A program made the translations under genes and the position numbers. Under the pieces are notes generated by a model. It worked only from the letters and a program-made list of their open reading frames with translations. It was not told where the DNA came from and searched no databases. This document shows, piece by piece, positions 1 through 8,993 of a DNA stretch of 64,000 nucleotides (position 1 is the stretch's first letter; each line of letters begins with the position of its first letter). The stretch is from Microbacterium algeriense (GTDB lineage Bacteria; Actinomycetota; Actinomycetes; Actinomycetales; Microbacteriaceae). The DNA is taken from NCBI RefSeq assembly GCF_008868005.1, contig NZ_WAAO01000002.1, positions 1-64,000 on the forward strand. Direction: 5' to 3'.

Positions 1-1
1 C

Positions 2-169
2 CACCACCGCACCCTCCCCACCAGCGGATGGGACATCCGCATGCACCACGGCACCCCCCACATCCGCGGCCCCGCCTGGTGGGACCCCACCCGACAATGG
101 CGCACCCCACACGTCAAACCACATCGGAGCGGCCCGTCGCGGGACAGGCACGCGACCGTTCGGGCCTGA
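2..169 (+). CDS. C-terminal tail of a DUF222/HNH endonuclease-type protein (partial)
   Basis: The frame starting at base 2 is open from the window edge to TGA 167-169 (55 codons). It contains an HHR stretch, then GWDIRMHHGTPHI and PAWWDPTRQWR. This His/Trp-rich ending matches what I know of the extreme C-terminus of DUF222-HNH proteins, which occur in many copies in Microbacteriaceae genomes. The DUF222 part and the catalytic HNH core would lie to the left, outside the window, so activity cannot be judged. Family assignment rests on the tail alone. Confidence 0.6.
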   Translation, partial: HHRTLPTSGWDIRMHHGTPHIRGPAWWDPTRQWRTPHVKPHRSGPSRDRHATVRA

Positions 170-195
170 ACCGGCGGGCGTGGCACACTGAGGCT

Positions 196-804
196 GTGAG
201 TCAGACGGTCGAGGGCGCGGCGCAGCCGGCGAAGCGCGGACGTCCGGGGTACGACCGCAGCGGCCTGCTCGACGCCGCCGTCGCCGTGTTCAACGAGTCC
301 GGCTATGACGCGACGTCCGTCTCCGCACTCGCCGCGCGCCTCGGCCTCTCTAAGGCCGCGCTCTACCACCACTTCTCCTCGAAGGAGGAGATCCTCGAGA
401 CCGCGCTGAGCGAAGCGCTCGACGGACTCGAGGGTGTGCTCGTCCGCACGCAGTCGGTCGTTCCGAGCGAACGCCTCGCCGCGGTGCTGGAGGGTGCGGT
501 GCGCGTCCTCGCCGCGCACCTGCCCGCGGTCACGCTGCTGTTGCGCGTGCGAGGTAACAGCGAGATCGAACGTCGCGCGCTCGAACGACGCCGGGCGTTC
601 GATCAGCAGGTCACCGGCATCGTCCGCGCGGCGCAGAAGGAGGGCACCGTGCGGGACGACGTCGACGCCTCCGTCGCGACCCGGCTCCTGTTCGGCATGG
701 TGAACTCCCTCGTCGAGTGGTACCGGCCGGGCGGGGCCGAAGACGCCGACGCCCTCGCGCGCGACGTGCTCACCGTCGCGCTCGACGGTCTCCGCACGCG
801 CTGA
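196..804 (+). CDS. TetR family transcriptional regulator
   Basis: A 202-aa protein from the GTG at 196. Frame-compatible sequence further upstream is low-complexity and overlaps the preceding HNH tail, so the later start is preferred. A basic linker (PAKRGRPGYDRSG) leads into a TetR N-terminal domain with the helix-turn-helix at about residues 41-60 (TSVSALAARLGLSKAALYHHF), followed by an all-helical ligand-binding domain that cannot be matched to a ligand by eye. It reads toward the aldehyde dehydrogenase/GMC oxidoreductase pair that starts 150 bp downstream, so it may control that pair. This is inference from position only. Confidence 0.85.
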   Translation: MSQTVEGAAQPAKRGRPGYDRSGLLDAAVAVFNESGYDATSVSALAARLGLSKAALYHHFSSKEEILETALSEALDGLEGVLVRTQSVVPSERLAAVLEGAVRVLAAHLPAVTLLLRVRGNSEIERRALERRRAFDQQVTGIVRAAQKEGTVRDDVDASVATRLLFGMVNSLVEWYRPGGAEDADALARDVLTVALDGLRTR

Positions 805-953
805 CCCGACGGTCCGCCGCGGGCAACCCTTCGCACTCGGACATCTGCGGCGCGCTCCGCGACAAGTGCGGCGCGAGACCGCGCCCGACAATGAGAGAGG
901 CGACCGCTTCCCCACGGCCGTCGACCAGCGCCACGCTCGAAGGAGAGTCCCTG

Positions 954-2432
954 ATGTCCGATTCCGCCGTTTCCGTCCCCGTCGCATCCGGACCCGCCGA
1001 TTCCGCGGCAGCCGCCGCGGCCGCGCTGCTCGACCGCATCCAGGCGCCGGAGGGCGCGGGCCGGGAGATCCCGGACGCCGCGACCCGCGAGGTCATCGGC
1101 AGGGCTCCCGTCGCCTCGGTCGAGGATCTGGACGACGCGATCGCCCGCGCGAAGGCCGCGCAGCCCGCGTGGGAGGCGCTCGGACACGAGAAGCGGAGTG
1201 AACTGCTCCTGGCCGCCGCCGACGCCATCGATGCGAACGCCGAGGGCCTGGCGTACCTCCTGTCGCGGGAGCAGGGCAAGCCGCTCAACGGCCCCAACGC
1301 ACGGTTCGAGCTCGGCGCGTGTTCGGCGTGGCTGCGCACCAACGCCACCACCGTCATCGAGCCGCAGGTGCTCGTCGATGACGAGACGCTGCACGCCGAG
1401 CTCGTCTACAAGGCGGCCGGCGTCGTCGGCGCGATCGGACCGTGGAACTGGCCGCTCATGATCACGATCTGGCAGATCGGGCCATCGCTGCGCATGGGGA
1501 ACACCGTCGTCGCGAAGCCCAGCGAGTACACACCGCTGAGCGTGCTGGCGATGCTCGCCGTGATGAACGAGGTGCTCCCCGCCGACGTCCTCATCGGGGT
1601 CTCCGGCGATCGCGAGGTCGGCGCGCGTCTCGCCTCGCACCCCGACATCGACAAGATCATGTTCACCGGTTCGACCGCCACGGGCCGTCGCATCATCGAG
1701 AGCTCCGCGGGCAACCTCGCCCGTCTCACGCTCGAGCTGGGCGGCAACGACGCGGGCATCGTGCTTCCGGGCACGGATGCTTCGGCCATCGCGGAAGACC
1801 TCTTCTGGGGCGCGTTCATCAACACCGGACAGACCTGCGCCGCCATGAAGCGCCTCTACGTGCACGACTCCGTGTATGACGAGGTCGTGGACGCGCTCGC
1901 TGCCATCGCCGAGCAGGTGCCGATGGGCAACGGCCTCGACGAGGGCAACGTGCTCGGACCGCTGCAGAACCGTCCGCAGTTCGACATCGTCAGCCGTCTG
2001 GTCGACGACGCGAAGAGCCGCGGCGCGCGCATCGTCACCGGCGGCGAACCGGCATCCGACCTCGGCGAGCTGTTCTACCGTCCGACGATCGTCGCCGACA
2101 TCGACAACGACGCCGCGCTCGTGCAGGAGGAGCAGTTCGGCCCGGCGCTCCCGGTCATCCGGTACAGCGATGTCGACGAGGCCTTCGAGCTGGCGAACTC
2201 GCTCGACGTCGGCCTCGGCGCCTCGGTGTGGTCGAGCGACCCCGACGAAGCGCGGGCCGTCGCCGCACGCATGCAGTCCGGCACGGTGTGGATCAACTCC
2301 CACGGCGGCCTGCACCCGATGGTGCCGTTCGGCGGGGTGAAGAGCTCGGGGTACGGGTTGGAGTTCGGCGTCGAGGGGCTCAAGTCCGTCGCCGTCACCC
2401 AGGTCGTCTCCGGACCCGGCCGGAAGGCCTGA
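954..2432 (+). CDS. Aldehyde dehydrogenase (NAD(P)-dependent ALDH superfamily)
   Basis: 492 aa, the usual ALDH length. ATG 954 follows AAGGAGAG at good spacing. Visible family marks are the Rossmann-side PWNWPL segment, the FTGS cofactor loop, the general base Glu261 in ELGGND and the catalytic Cys295 in TGQTCAA. The enzyme oxidises an aldehyde to the acid in the cytoplasm. The GMC oxidoreductase gene begins two bases after its stop, so the two are co-transcribed and plausibly form an alcohol-to-aldehyde-to-acid route. Betaine-aldehyde, succinate-semialdehyde and aromatic aldehyde dehydrogenases all look like this, so the substrate is open. The Ala-rich N-terminal 25 residues are not conserved in the family. 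Confidence 0.9.
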   Translation: MSDSAVSVPVASGPADSAAAAAAALLDRIQAPEGAGREIPDAATREVIGRAPVASVEDLDDAIARAKAAQPAWEALGHEKRSELLLAAADAIDANAEGLAYLLSREQGKPLNGPNARFELGACSAWLRTNATTVIEPQVLVDDETLHAELVYKAAGVVGAIGPWNWPLMITIWQIGPSLRMGNTVVAKPSEYTPLSVLAMLAVMNEVLPADVLIGVSGDREVGARLASHPDIDKIMFTGSTATGRRIIESSAGNLARLTLELGGNDAGIVLPGTDASAIAEDLFWGAFINTGQTCAAMKRLYVHDSVYDEVVDALAAIAEQVPMGNGLDEGNVLGPLQNRPQFDIVSRLVDDAKSRGARIVTGGEPASDLGELFYRPTIVADIDNDAALVQEEQFGPALPVIRYSDVDEAFELANSLDVGLGASVWSSDPDEARAVAARMQSGTVWINSHGGLHPMVPFGGVKSSGYGLEFGVEGLKSVAVTQVVSGPGRKA

Positions 2433-2434
2433 CC

Positions 2435-3922
2435 GTGACCGGCGCGAACAGCGGGGTCCGCTCCGCCATCGTCGTCGGAGCCGGCACCTCGGGGGCCATC
2501 GTCGCCCGGCGGCTCACCGATGCCGGCGTCGCGGTGACGCTCGTCGAGGCGGGCGGCTACGACACGAACCCGGCGATCCATGACCCGTCGCGGGCGGGGG
2601 AGCTGTGGCACTCGACCGAGGACTGGGACTTCTTCACCGTGCCGCAGCCGCACGCCGGCGGCCGGCAGCTCCACCTCCCGCGAGGCAAGGTGACCGGCGG
2701 CTCGCACGCGCTGAACGCCATGATCTGGGTGCGCGGCGCGGCCTCGGACTACGACGCCTGGGAGGCCGCGGGGGCGACGGGGTGGGGTTGGGCCGACGTC
2801 GAGCCGATCTACGACGCGATCGAGAACGATCTGCTGCCCGTGACCGACGACTACGCGCTCTCGCCCATCCAAGCCTCGATCATCGATGCCGCGGTCGAGG
2901 AGGGACTGCCGCGCAACCCGAACTACAACGGCGGCACGCTCGACGGGGTCTCGCAGGAGCAGGTCACGATCAAGGACGGCCGGCGCGTCAACACCTGGAC
3001 CGCCTATGCGCAGCCGGTCGCCGAGCGGATGACCATCCTCACCGGCCGCGCCGTCCACTCCGTGATCGTGCGCGACGGGCGCGCGGTGGGCATCCGGCTG
3101 GGGGAGGGCGACGAGGCCGAGGAGGTCTTCGCGGACGAGGTCATCCTGTCCGCAGGCGCGCTCGGCACGCCCGTCATCCTGCTCCGCTCAGGCATCGGCC
3201 CCGCCGCCGAGCTGGCCGCCCTCGGCATCCCCGTCGTCCATGACGCCCCCGGAGTGGGCAAGAATCTCCACGACCACCTCCTCTCGCCGGTGATCTTCGC
3301 GACCGAGAAGAAGCCGGTAGGGCCGCCGCAGCCGGGCGTCTCCGTCACGCAGAGCCACCTGTTCTGGCGCAGCCGTGACGGGCTCCCGCAGCCCGACACG
3401 CAGCCCATCCACTTCTCCGTGCCGATGTGGGGCGAGCTGGAGCCGCGCGGCACCGACGGGTTCACGCTCATGGCCGGCCTGGTGACGCCGTACAGCCGCG
3501 GCGAGCTGCGTCTCACCGGCCCCGGCCTCGACGACCTGCCGCACATCGACCTGGCGGCGCTGGAGGATCAGCGCGACGCCGACGCCCTGGCCGCGTCCGT
3601 GCGCCAGTGCCGCCGCATCGGCGGGCAGCCCGCGCTCGCCGAGGAGTGGGGAGCGGTCGAGGTCTACCCCGGGCCGGACGTGGCGGACGACGACGTGGAG
3701 GAGTGGGTGCGCCGCACCGCCATCACCTACCACCACCAGGTCGGCACGTGCCGCATGGGCTCCGATCCGCAGGCCGTGGTCGACCCGCAGCTCCGGGTGC
3801 GCGGGATCGAGGGGCTCCGGGTGATCGATGCCTCGGTCATTCCGACCGTGCCCACGGGCAACACCAACGCACCCGCGGCCATGATCGGCGAACGCGGCGC
3901 GCGGTTCCTCCTCGCCGGGTGA
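2435..3922 (+). CDS. GMC family FAD-dependent oxidoreductase (alcohol/choline dehydrogenase-like)
   Basis: 495 aa from GTG 2435, two bases after the aldehyde dehydrogenase stop. The N-terminus has the FAD-binding VVGAGTSGAIVARRL motif (about residues 12-26). The GMC signature region includes LPRGKVTGGSHALNAM, and the C-terminal active-site segment has YHHQVGTCRMG followed by PTVPTGNTNAPA, holding the conserved His and Asn/His pair. The family oxidises alcohols with FAD. Choline dehydrogenase BetA is about 550 aa, so this shorter form is only generically related. With the upstream aldehyde dehydrogenase it would convert an alcohol to a carboxylic acid. Confidence 0.9.
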   Translation: MTGANSGVRSAIVVGAGTSGAIVARRLTDAGVAVTLVEAGGYDTNPAIHDPSRAGELWHSTEDWDFFTVPQPHAGGRQLHLPRGKVTGGSHALNAMIWVRGAASDYDAWEAAGATGWGWADVEPIYDAIENDLLPVTDDYALSPIQASIIDAAVEEGLPRNPNYNGGTLDGVSQEQVTIKDGRRVNTWTAYAQPVAERMTILTGRAVHSVIVRDGRAVGIRLGEGDEAEEVFADEVILSAGALGTPVILLRSGIGPAAELAALGIPVVHDAPGVGKNLHDHLLSPVIFATEKKPVGPPQPGVSVTQSHLFWRSRDGLPQPDTQPIHFSVPMWGELEPRGTDGFTLMAGLVTPYSRGELRLTGPGLDDLPHIDLAALEDQRDADALAASVRQCRRIGGQPALAEEWGAVEVYPGPDVADDDVEEWVRRTAITYHHQVGTCRMGSDPQAVVDPQLRVRGIEGLRVIDASVIPTVPTGNTNAPAAMIGERGARFLLAG

Positions 3923-3939
3923 GGGAGGGCGGCGAGGAC

Positions 3940-3974
3940 GCGGGGCGGCGCGGCGCGAGCCGCGGTCGCCCCGC
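3940..3974. terminator. Hairpin between convergent genes
   Basis: GCGGGGCG (3940-3947) pairs with CGCCCCGC (3967-3974). It lies between the end of the GMC oxidoreductase and the end of the leftward DUF202 gene, so it may terminate either direction. There is no T-run, which is normal for this G+C range. Confidence 0.4.
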
Positions 3975-4003
3975 GCTCCCGCGCCACCCCTTCGGACGAG
4001 GGC

Positions 4004-4375
4004 TCAGCCGGTGAGCAGTGCGACCATCACGAGCGCCAGCGCGACGACGCCGAAGCCGGTCGCGAACACCGTCAGCACGAGCGGGAGCACGCCGCCCGGC
4101 AGCGGTCCGCTCCTGCGCGCGGTGAGCACCGCGGTCGTCCGACGCTGCCGCCGACGCGCGGCGATCCAGAGCAGCGCCGCCGTGCCGACGCCCAGCACGC
4201 CCGGTACGAGGCCCCACCCCTCGGCGCCGGCCGGCAGCACCAGGGGGAAGACCCGCAGCGACAGCAGCGAGCCGATCGCGATCGCGAGGGCCGTGCGCCG
4301 CCAGGCCAGCTCGGTCCGCTCCGGCTGCAGCCCGGGGTCGTACAGATCGGGCGCGGGGGTGTCGGGCGTGGTCAT
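4004..4375 (-). CDS. DUF202 family small membrane protein
   Basis: 123 aa. The N-terminal LQPERTELAWRRTALA is the DUF202 signature, followed by three hydrophobic spans (about residues 30-50, 60-78 and 100-121) and a basic loop of arginines (ARRRQRR) between the second and third. Function is unknown. DUF202 proteins often occur as adjacent pairs, and the partner is directly upstream with 13 bp between them. Probably inserted in the cytoplasmic membrane. Confidence 0.8.
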   Translation of the reverse strand: MTTPDTPAPDLYDPGLQPERTELAWRRTALAIAIGSLLSLRVFPLVLPAGAEGWGLVPGVLGVGTAALLWIAARRRQRRTTAVLTARRSGPLPGGVLPLVLTVFATGFGVVALALVMVALLTG

Positions 4376-4388
4376 CGTCTCCGCTCCG

Positions 4389-4745
4389 TCAGCGCCACAG
4401 CACCCCGGCGAGGACGAGCAGCCCCGTCGCCACCACGACCACGGCGAGCACCACTGCCGACAGCGCGCCGGGCAACGGTCGTCCCTGCCGCAGGGCGCGC
4501 TCGGCCCGCATCCACTCGAACCAGGCGAGCGGCGCCACGGCCGTGCCCGCGATGATCAGCAGCAGCGATGCGGCCAGGCGGAAGCCCGGGTGCAGATCGA
4601 GCCCGAGGACCTCGAGCGCGACGCCGCCCGCGATCAGCGCCAGGCCGGTGCGGGTCCAGGCCAGGAACGTGCGCTCGTTGGCGAGGGAGAACCGGGGATC
4701 GGGCTCGTCCCCGACCCGGTAGACGGAGGCGGGGAAGCGGCGCAT
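4389..4745 (-). CDS. DUF202 (YidH-like) small membrane protein
   Basis: 118 aa. It contains PRFSLANERTFLAWTRTGLALIAGG compressed into the classic YidH/DUF202 motif (N-E-R-T-F-L-A-W-x-R-T), then further hydrophobic spans at about residues 50-70 and 95-116. First gene of a two-gene leftward unit with the other DUF202 protein. No function is established. The start at 4745 gives the expected short cytoplasmic N-terminus before the signature. Confidence 0.82.
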   Translation of the reverse strand: MRRFPASVYRVGDEPDPRFSLANERTFLAWTRTGLALIAGGVALEVLGLDLHPGFRLAASLLLIIAGTAVAPLAWFEWMRAERALRQGRPLPGALSAVVLAVVVVATGLLVLAGVLWR

Positions 4746-4770
4746 GCGCCCATCGTACGGCGCGGCCCGC

Positions 4771-6414
4771 TCAGCGCTCGTGCACCGCGCGTCCGGCGAA
4801 CCACGTCGAGACGACCTCGGTGTGCACGATCTCCTCCGCCGGTCCGCCGATCGCGTCCCGTTCCAGGATCACGAAGTCGGCCGATTTGCCGGGGGTCAGG
4901 GAACCGGTGTCGGCGCCGAGCCCCATCGCCGTGGCGGCATTGATCGTGAAGACCTCGAGCGCCTCCTCGGCCGAGATCGCCTGTTCCGGCCAGAGCGTGC
5001 CCGCAGCCCGGCCGAGCGGATCGGCCCGTGTCACCAGCCCCTGCAAGCCCTCGAGCGTGTTCGGCGACTCGCTCACCGGCCAGTCCGAGCCGCCGGCCAC
5101 CAGGGCCCCCGCGTCCAGCAGCGCGCGGTTGGGCTGGGAATGCTCGGCCCGGTCGCCCAGCACGTCTGCCAGCGCCTGCGGGATCACACCCGGGTACCAG
5201 ATGAAGGGCGAGATATCCGCCGAGACGTCCAGCACGGAGAGTCGGGGGATGTCGCTCTCCGCGAGGAACTGTCCGTGCGCAATCTGCACCGGCGTCGTGA
5301 AGCCGTCCGCGCGCAGGCGCTCCGCGGCGTCGAGCACGAGGCGCGCGGAGCCGTCCCCCGTGCAGTGCACCTTGGCACCGAGGCCACGCTCGGCCACGGT
5401 GCGCAGCCACCCCGTGAGCTCGTCGAGGGTCATGGTCGTCTCGCCGTGGAAGTGCGCCCCGTGCACGGGATCGGCCGGATACGGGTCAAGGAAGGAGGCC
5501 GTCCGGGCGGGCGGCACGCCGTCGAGGAAGATCTTCACGAAGTCGGGACGGTGATGCGGCGTGCGGAACTCCTCGCCGCGGTCGAGCAGGGGAGCGCCGA
5601 TGGGGTCGAACCCGAAGATCTCGTCGTTGATGAGGAGCGAGGAGACCACCCAGGCGTGCAGCTCGTCGGCGCGGTCGAGTCCGGCGAGCGCGGCGAGGAT
5701 GTCGATGGAGACCCCCGCGTCCTGGAACGCCGTGATCCCGAACGAGTTCAGCAGCTCGATCCCGCGGCGGGAGGCGGCCGCGTGCTGCTCAGCGGTGAGT
5801 CCGCCGCTGCGGTCGTATGCCTCCTGCACCGGGATGCCGGCGGCTTCCAGGAGCACTCCCGTGGGGGTGCCGTCGTCGGGGTCGAGCACCGTGACCCCGG
5901 AGGTCGGGATGCTGGCCGCCGTGATGCCGGCGAGCTCCAGCGCCCGGGTGCTGGCCCAGCGGTTGTGGCGGGAGTCCTCCATGAGCGCCACGGGCCGTCC
6001 GCCCGCTGCCTCGTCGAGACGCAACCGCGTGGCGGTGTTGGCGAGGGTGGGAAGCAGGGTCGTGGCCACGGCGCCGCCGACGATCCACGCGTCCTCGGGC
6101 AGGGTCTGCGCCTTCTCCCGCACTCGGTCGAGGATCTCGTCGAGCGTGAGGGAAGGGGCCAGCGACAGTTCGAAGAGCTCGGTCCGTCCGGCGAGCGCGT
6201 GGTGGTTGTGCACGTCCACGAACCCGGGATAGACCGCCGCGTCGCCGACCTCGACCAGCCGCGTGCGGCGGCCCCGCAACGGCTCCACGTCGGCGCGGTC
6301 GCCGACGGCGAGGATCCGTCCGTCGCGCACGGCGAAGGCCTCGGCGCGCGGACGGGCACGGTCGGACGTGCGGATCACGGAGCCGGTGACGATGAGGTCG
6401 GCGACGTCGGTCAT
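4771..6414 (-). CDS. Amidohydrolase family protein (COG1574/YtcJ-like)
   Basis: 547 aa. A metal-dependent hydrolase of the amidohydrolase superfamily: the N-terminal small beta domain has LIVTGSVIRT and VRDGRILAVG, the first metal motif is VDVHNHH (His69, His71), and later metal/catalytic positions appear in HFHGETTMT, KVHCTGDGSARL and GGSDWPV. COG1574 members hydrolyse amide or imine bonds of small molecules; the substrate is unknown. ATG 6414 lies one base beyond the stop of the upstream MoaF-like gene, so it is the last gene of an APC permease - MoaF-like - amidohydrolase operon. The order suggests uptake followed by hydrolysis of an N-containing compound (inference). A second family member is at 51965-53341. 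Confidence 0.88.
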   Translation of the reverse strand: MTDVADLIVTGSVIRTSDRARPRAEAFAVRDGRILAVGDRADVEPLRGRRTRLVEVGDAAVYPGFVDVHNHHALAGRTELFELSLAPSLTLDEILDRVREKAQTLPEDAWIVGGAVATTLLPTLANTATRLRLDEAAGGRPVALMEDSRHNRWASTRALELAGITAASIPTSGVTVLDPDDGTPTGVLLEAAGIPVQEAYDRSGGLTAEQHAAASRRGIELLNSFGITAFQDAGVSIDILAALAGLDRADELHAWVVSSLLINDEIFGFDPIGAPLLDRGEEFRTPHHRPDFVKIFLDGVPPARTASFLDPYPADPVHGAHFHGETTMTLDELTGWLRTVAERGLGAKVHCTGDGSARLVLDAAERLRADGFTTPVQIAHGQFLAESDIPRLSVLDVSADISPFIWYPGVIPQALADVLGDRAEHSQPNRALLDAGALVAGGSDWPVSESPNTLEGLQGLVTRADPLGRAAGTLWPEQAISAEEALEVFTINAATAMGLGADTGSLTPGKSADFVILERDAIGGPAEEIVHTEVVSTWFAGRAVHER

Positions 6415-6415
6415 G

Positions 6416-7255
6416 TCAGGCGTCTCCGAAGGTCGCGGGCTCGAGCGACGGGGTGTGGTGGGTGGTCGACAGCAGGCGGCCGTGCGCGCCGAACGTGAAG
6501 TGCGTCGGCACCTCACCGCTCTCGTCCAGGCCGAACAGCACGCCGTGGGAGCGGATCGCGTTGACGTCGCGGTGGTCGGCGATCGTGACCGAGGCGCACG
6601 GGATCACCTTCTCGCGCCACGCGAAGATGTAGATCCCGGGGCGCACCTCCCACACACTGTTCTCGTCGGTGTCGGCGAGCCCGCGCTCGGGACCGGCCAG
6701 GCACTGCCACGAGTACCAGCGCGGGGAGAGGTACACGTGCTCGTAGGCGTGCTCCTCGCTGTAGACCCACTCGACGCGGCGGCCGATGAGCGTGGTCGTG
6801 GGGGCGGCCTCGGCACCGGTGACGGCGGCGCCCTCGATGGTGCCGGGGGCGAAGTGGTGCTGCACGCGGGTGCGGCCCTGCTCGGGCGCGGGGAGGATCT
6901 CGGAGATCACGGCGAGGGAGCGTCCGTGCCGTAGATCGAGCACGAGCGAGACCGCCTCGTTCGGGAGGTAGCGGTGGTGGAACTGCACGAAGTAGAGCTC
7001 GTCGTCGACCTCGAACGCCTCGTAGTCGTCGGTGTCGGACGCGGCCTCCGTGGGGTCCTCGGTGCCGGGCTGGTACTCCCAGGCGACCGTCGAGTCGTCG
7101 AAGCGGTGGACGATGCGGGTGCCGCGGGCGTCGACGACAGCGATCTCGCGACCGCTGAGCGCGGTGCTGTGCGGGGCCTTGTTGGCGTCGAAACCGGGGG
7201 CGAGGCCTTCCAGCGGCAGCCAGGTGGAGGTGTCGGCGGGGTTGAGGGTCGTCAT
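6416..7255 (-). CDS. moaF: MoaF-like protein (monoamine-regulon type, MoaF N- and C-terminal domains)
   Basis: 279 aa with the strong SD AAGGAAGGA before ATG 7255. The C-terminal half carries the MoaF_C pattern: YEHVYLSPRWYSWQCLAG, then RGLADTDE and IYIFAWREKVIP. MoaF was first described in the Klebsiella monoamine (tyramine) regulon; the fold is lipocalin-like and no reaction is firmly assigned. Here it sits between an APC permease and an amidohydrolase in one operon. A diverged paralogue (18319-19107) heads the Liv-type ABC operon in this window. The presence of a copper amine oxidase at 24 kb fits a monoamine link. Confidence 0.82.
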   Translation of the reverse strand: MTTLNPADTSTWLPLEGLAPGFDANKAPHSTALSGREIAVVDARGTRIVHRFDDSTVAWEYQPGTEDPTEAASDTDDYEAFEVDDELYFVQFHHRYLPNEAVSLVLDLRHGRSLAVISEILPAPEQGRTRVQHHFAPGTIEGAAVTGAEAAPTTTLIGRRVEWVYSEEHAYEHVYLSPRWYSWQCLAGPERGLADTDENSVWEVRPGIYIFAWREKVIPCASVTIADHRDVNAIRSHGVLFGLDESGEVPTHFTFGAHGRLLSTTHHTPSLEPATFGDA

Positions 7256-7294
7256 GGGGATTCCTTCCTTCGGAGAACGGGGTCGGGGCGGACG

Positions 7295-8749
7295 TCAGCG
7301 ATCGCTGAACCGCTCCAGGTCGGTGGCGAGGCCGTCGTACACGGCGGGCTTGGCGCGGCGGAGGTAGGCGGCGTAGACGATGCCGCCGATCAGCGCGAGC
7401 ACGAGCAGGAGCGGCATCAGGCGGATCGCCAGCTCCTCGGAGCCGGCCACGATGTTGAAGTTCACGATCGCCAGGATCGAGATGGCCGCGATGCCGAGGA
7501 AGCCGATGCCCGGCGCGATGAAGGTGCTCCACCACCGCGGGTCGTTCCGGCGCCGGAAGTACACGACGATCGAGATCGCCGCGAGCCCCTGCAGGATCAG
7601 CACGCTGAGGGTGCCGAAGCCGAGCATTGCGGGCACGAGCGTGACGATGGGGTCGGCGCCGGCGAGGGCGAACAGGATCGCCATGATCGCCGCGAAGCCG
7701 GCCTGCACGATGCCCGCGAGCTGCGGGGCGCCGTTCGGCCGGGTGCGGGCGAGGGCCTGGGGGAGGATCTTCGCGCGACCCAGCGAGTACAGGTAGCGGG
7801 TGGCCGAGTTGTGGAACGCGAGCATCGCCGCGAACAGGCTCACCAGGAGCAGCACCATCATCACGGTCGTGAGCGGACCGCCCAGGTACTGCTGCGAGAG
7901 CGAGAAGATGAGGTCGCCGGTGGGCAGGTGCTCCAGCGCCGTGGCCTGCGCCTGTGCGACGCCGGTCGCGCTCACCACGGCCCAGGTCGTGACGCCGAGG
8001 ATCACGCCGATCGCGATGATCGAGGTGTAGGTCGCCCGCGGGATGGTGCGCAGCGGCTGCTTGGCCTCCTCGCTGAAGAGCGCAGTGGCCTCGAAGCCGA
8101 GGAAGCCGGTCGCCGCAAGCAGCAGGCCGATGGGCAGCGAGCCGGAGAACACGGCCTCCGGGCTGAACGCCGACACGTCGTAGCCGGTCTGCACGAGCAC
8201 AGAGACGTCGAACACGACGAGCATGAGCACCTCGAGCACGAGGCACACGCCGAGGATCTTCGAGCTGAAGTCGACGCCGATCCGCGCGAGGATGAAGCAC
8301 ACGACGATCGACAGCAGGCCCCAGACGAGCCAGTGCACGTCGAGTCCGGTGAGGTCGCGGATGATCGTCTGCATGAAGAAGCCGCTGGTGCCGATCGTGC
8401 CGACGACGAAGAAGTTGTAGCCGAGCGTGGCGATGAGGCCCGCGACGAGTCCGCCGGTGCGGCCGAGGCCCTTCACGACGAAGGCGTAGAAGCCGCCCGC
8501 GTTCACGAGCTGCTTCGACATCTGGGCGTAGCCGATCGCGAACAGCAGCAGGATGGCCGCGACGAGGAAGAATGACATCGGGGTGCCGCCGCCGTTGCCG
8601 AGGGCGATGGCGAGGGAGGCGACGACCACGATGCCGGTCAGCGGGGCCACCGCCGCGAGGACGAGGAAGACGATGCCCGCGACGCCGAGGGCGCCGGGGC
8701 GGAGAGAGGTATGGGTGTGCGTCGTGGACGCGGATGTCGGGTCTGCCAC
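7295..8749 (-). CDS. APC superfamily amino acid/amine permease
   Basis: 484 aa from GTG 8749, preceded by AAAGGAG at the right distance; an open frame continues upstream but lacks membrane character. About 12 hydrophobic segments. The first one, LGVAGIVFLVLAAVAPLTG, is typical of amino acid-polyamine-organocation permeases, and the middle has the conserved GFLGFEATALFSEEA motif. It would import an amino acid, amine or related compound by proton symport across the cytoplasmic membrane. First gene of the leftward operon with the MoaF-like protein and the amidohydrolase. The C-terminal tail is basic and cytoplasmic. Substrate unknown; amine import is inferred from MoaF. Confidence 0.87.
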   Translation of the reverse strand: MADPTSASTTHTHTSLRPGALGVAGIVFLVLAAVAPLTGIVVVASLAIALGNGGGTPMSFFLVAAILLLFAIGYAQMSKQLVNAGGFYAFVVKGLGRTGGLVAGLIATLGYNFFVVGTIGTSGFFMQTIIRDLTGLDVHWLVWGLLSIVVCFILARIGVDFSSKILGVCLVLEVLMLVVFDVSVLVQTGYDVSAFSPEAVFSGSLPIGLLLAATGFLGFEATALFSEEAKQPLRTIPRATYTSIIAIGVILGVTTWAVVSATGVAQAQATALEHLPTGDLIFSLSQQYLGGPLTTVMMVLLLVSLFAAMLAFHNSATRYLYSLGRAKILPQALARTRPNGAPQLAGIVQAGFAAIMAILFALAGADPIVTLVPAMLGFGTLSVLILQGLAAISIVVYFRRRNDPRWWSTFIAPGIGFLGIAAISILAIVNFNIVAGSEELAIRLMPLLLVLALIGGIVYAAYLRRAKPAVYDGLATDLERFSDR

Positions 8750-8993
8750 GTCGGCTCCTTTGCTGGGTGACGGCCGTGCGGACACGGCACCGACGACGAG
8801 GGGAATCGTCGATAGAGCGAGTCTGCTCGCGCGGTCGCCGTCGCACTTGACCCTGAGGGAAGGACGATGGTGCCAGCGTGCACAGCCCGCACTCGCGCGT
8901 CGCCGCGACCGAGCAGGGGGAGCAGGATGACCGGGAAGACACCGCCGTCCTCCCTGCGCACCACCGGGTGCCGGACGGCACGCGAAGGACGAG

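Noticed and set aside
954..3922. Choline-to-betaine pathway (BetI/BetB/BetA) for the first three genes
   Set aside because: The gene order TetR-ALDH-GMC fits, but the GMC protein is short and no choline transporter is adjacent; left as a generic alcohol/aldehyde pair.
4771..6414. Assigning the COG1574 amidohydrolases to a specific enzyme such as N-acyl-D-amino acid deacylase or formamidase
   Set aside because: Metal motifs are general for the superfamily and the two copies are diverged; no substrate-determining residue can be read by eye.
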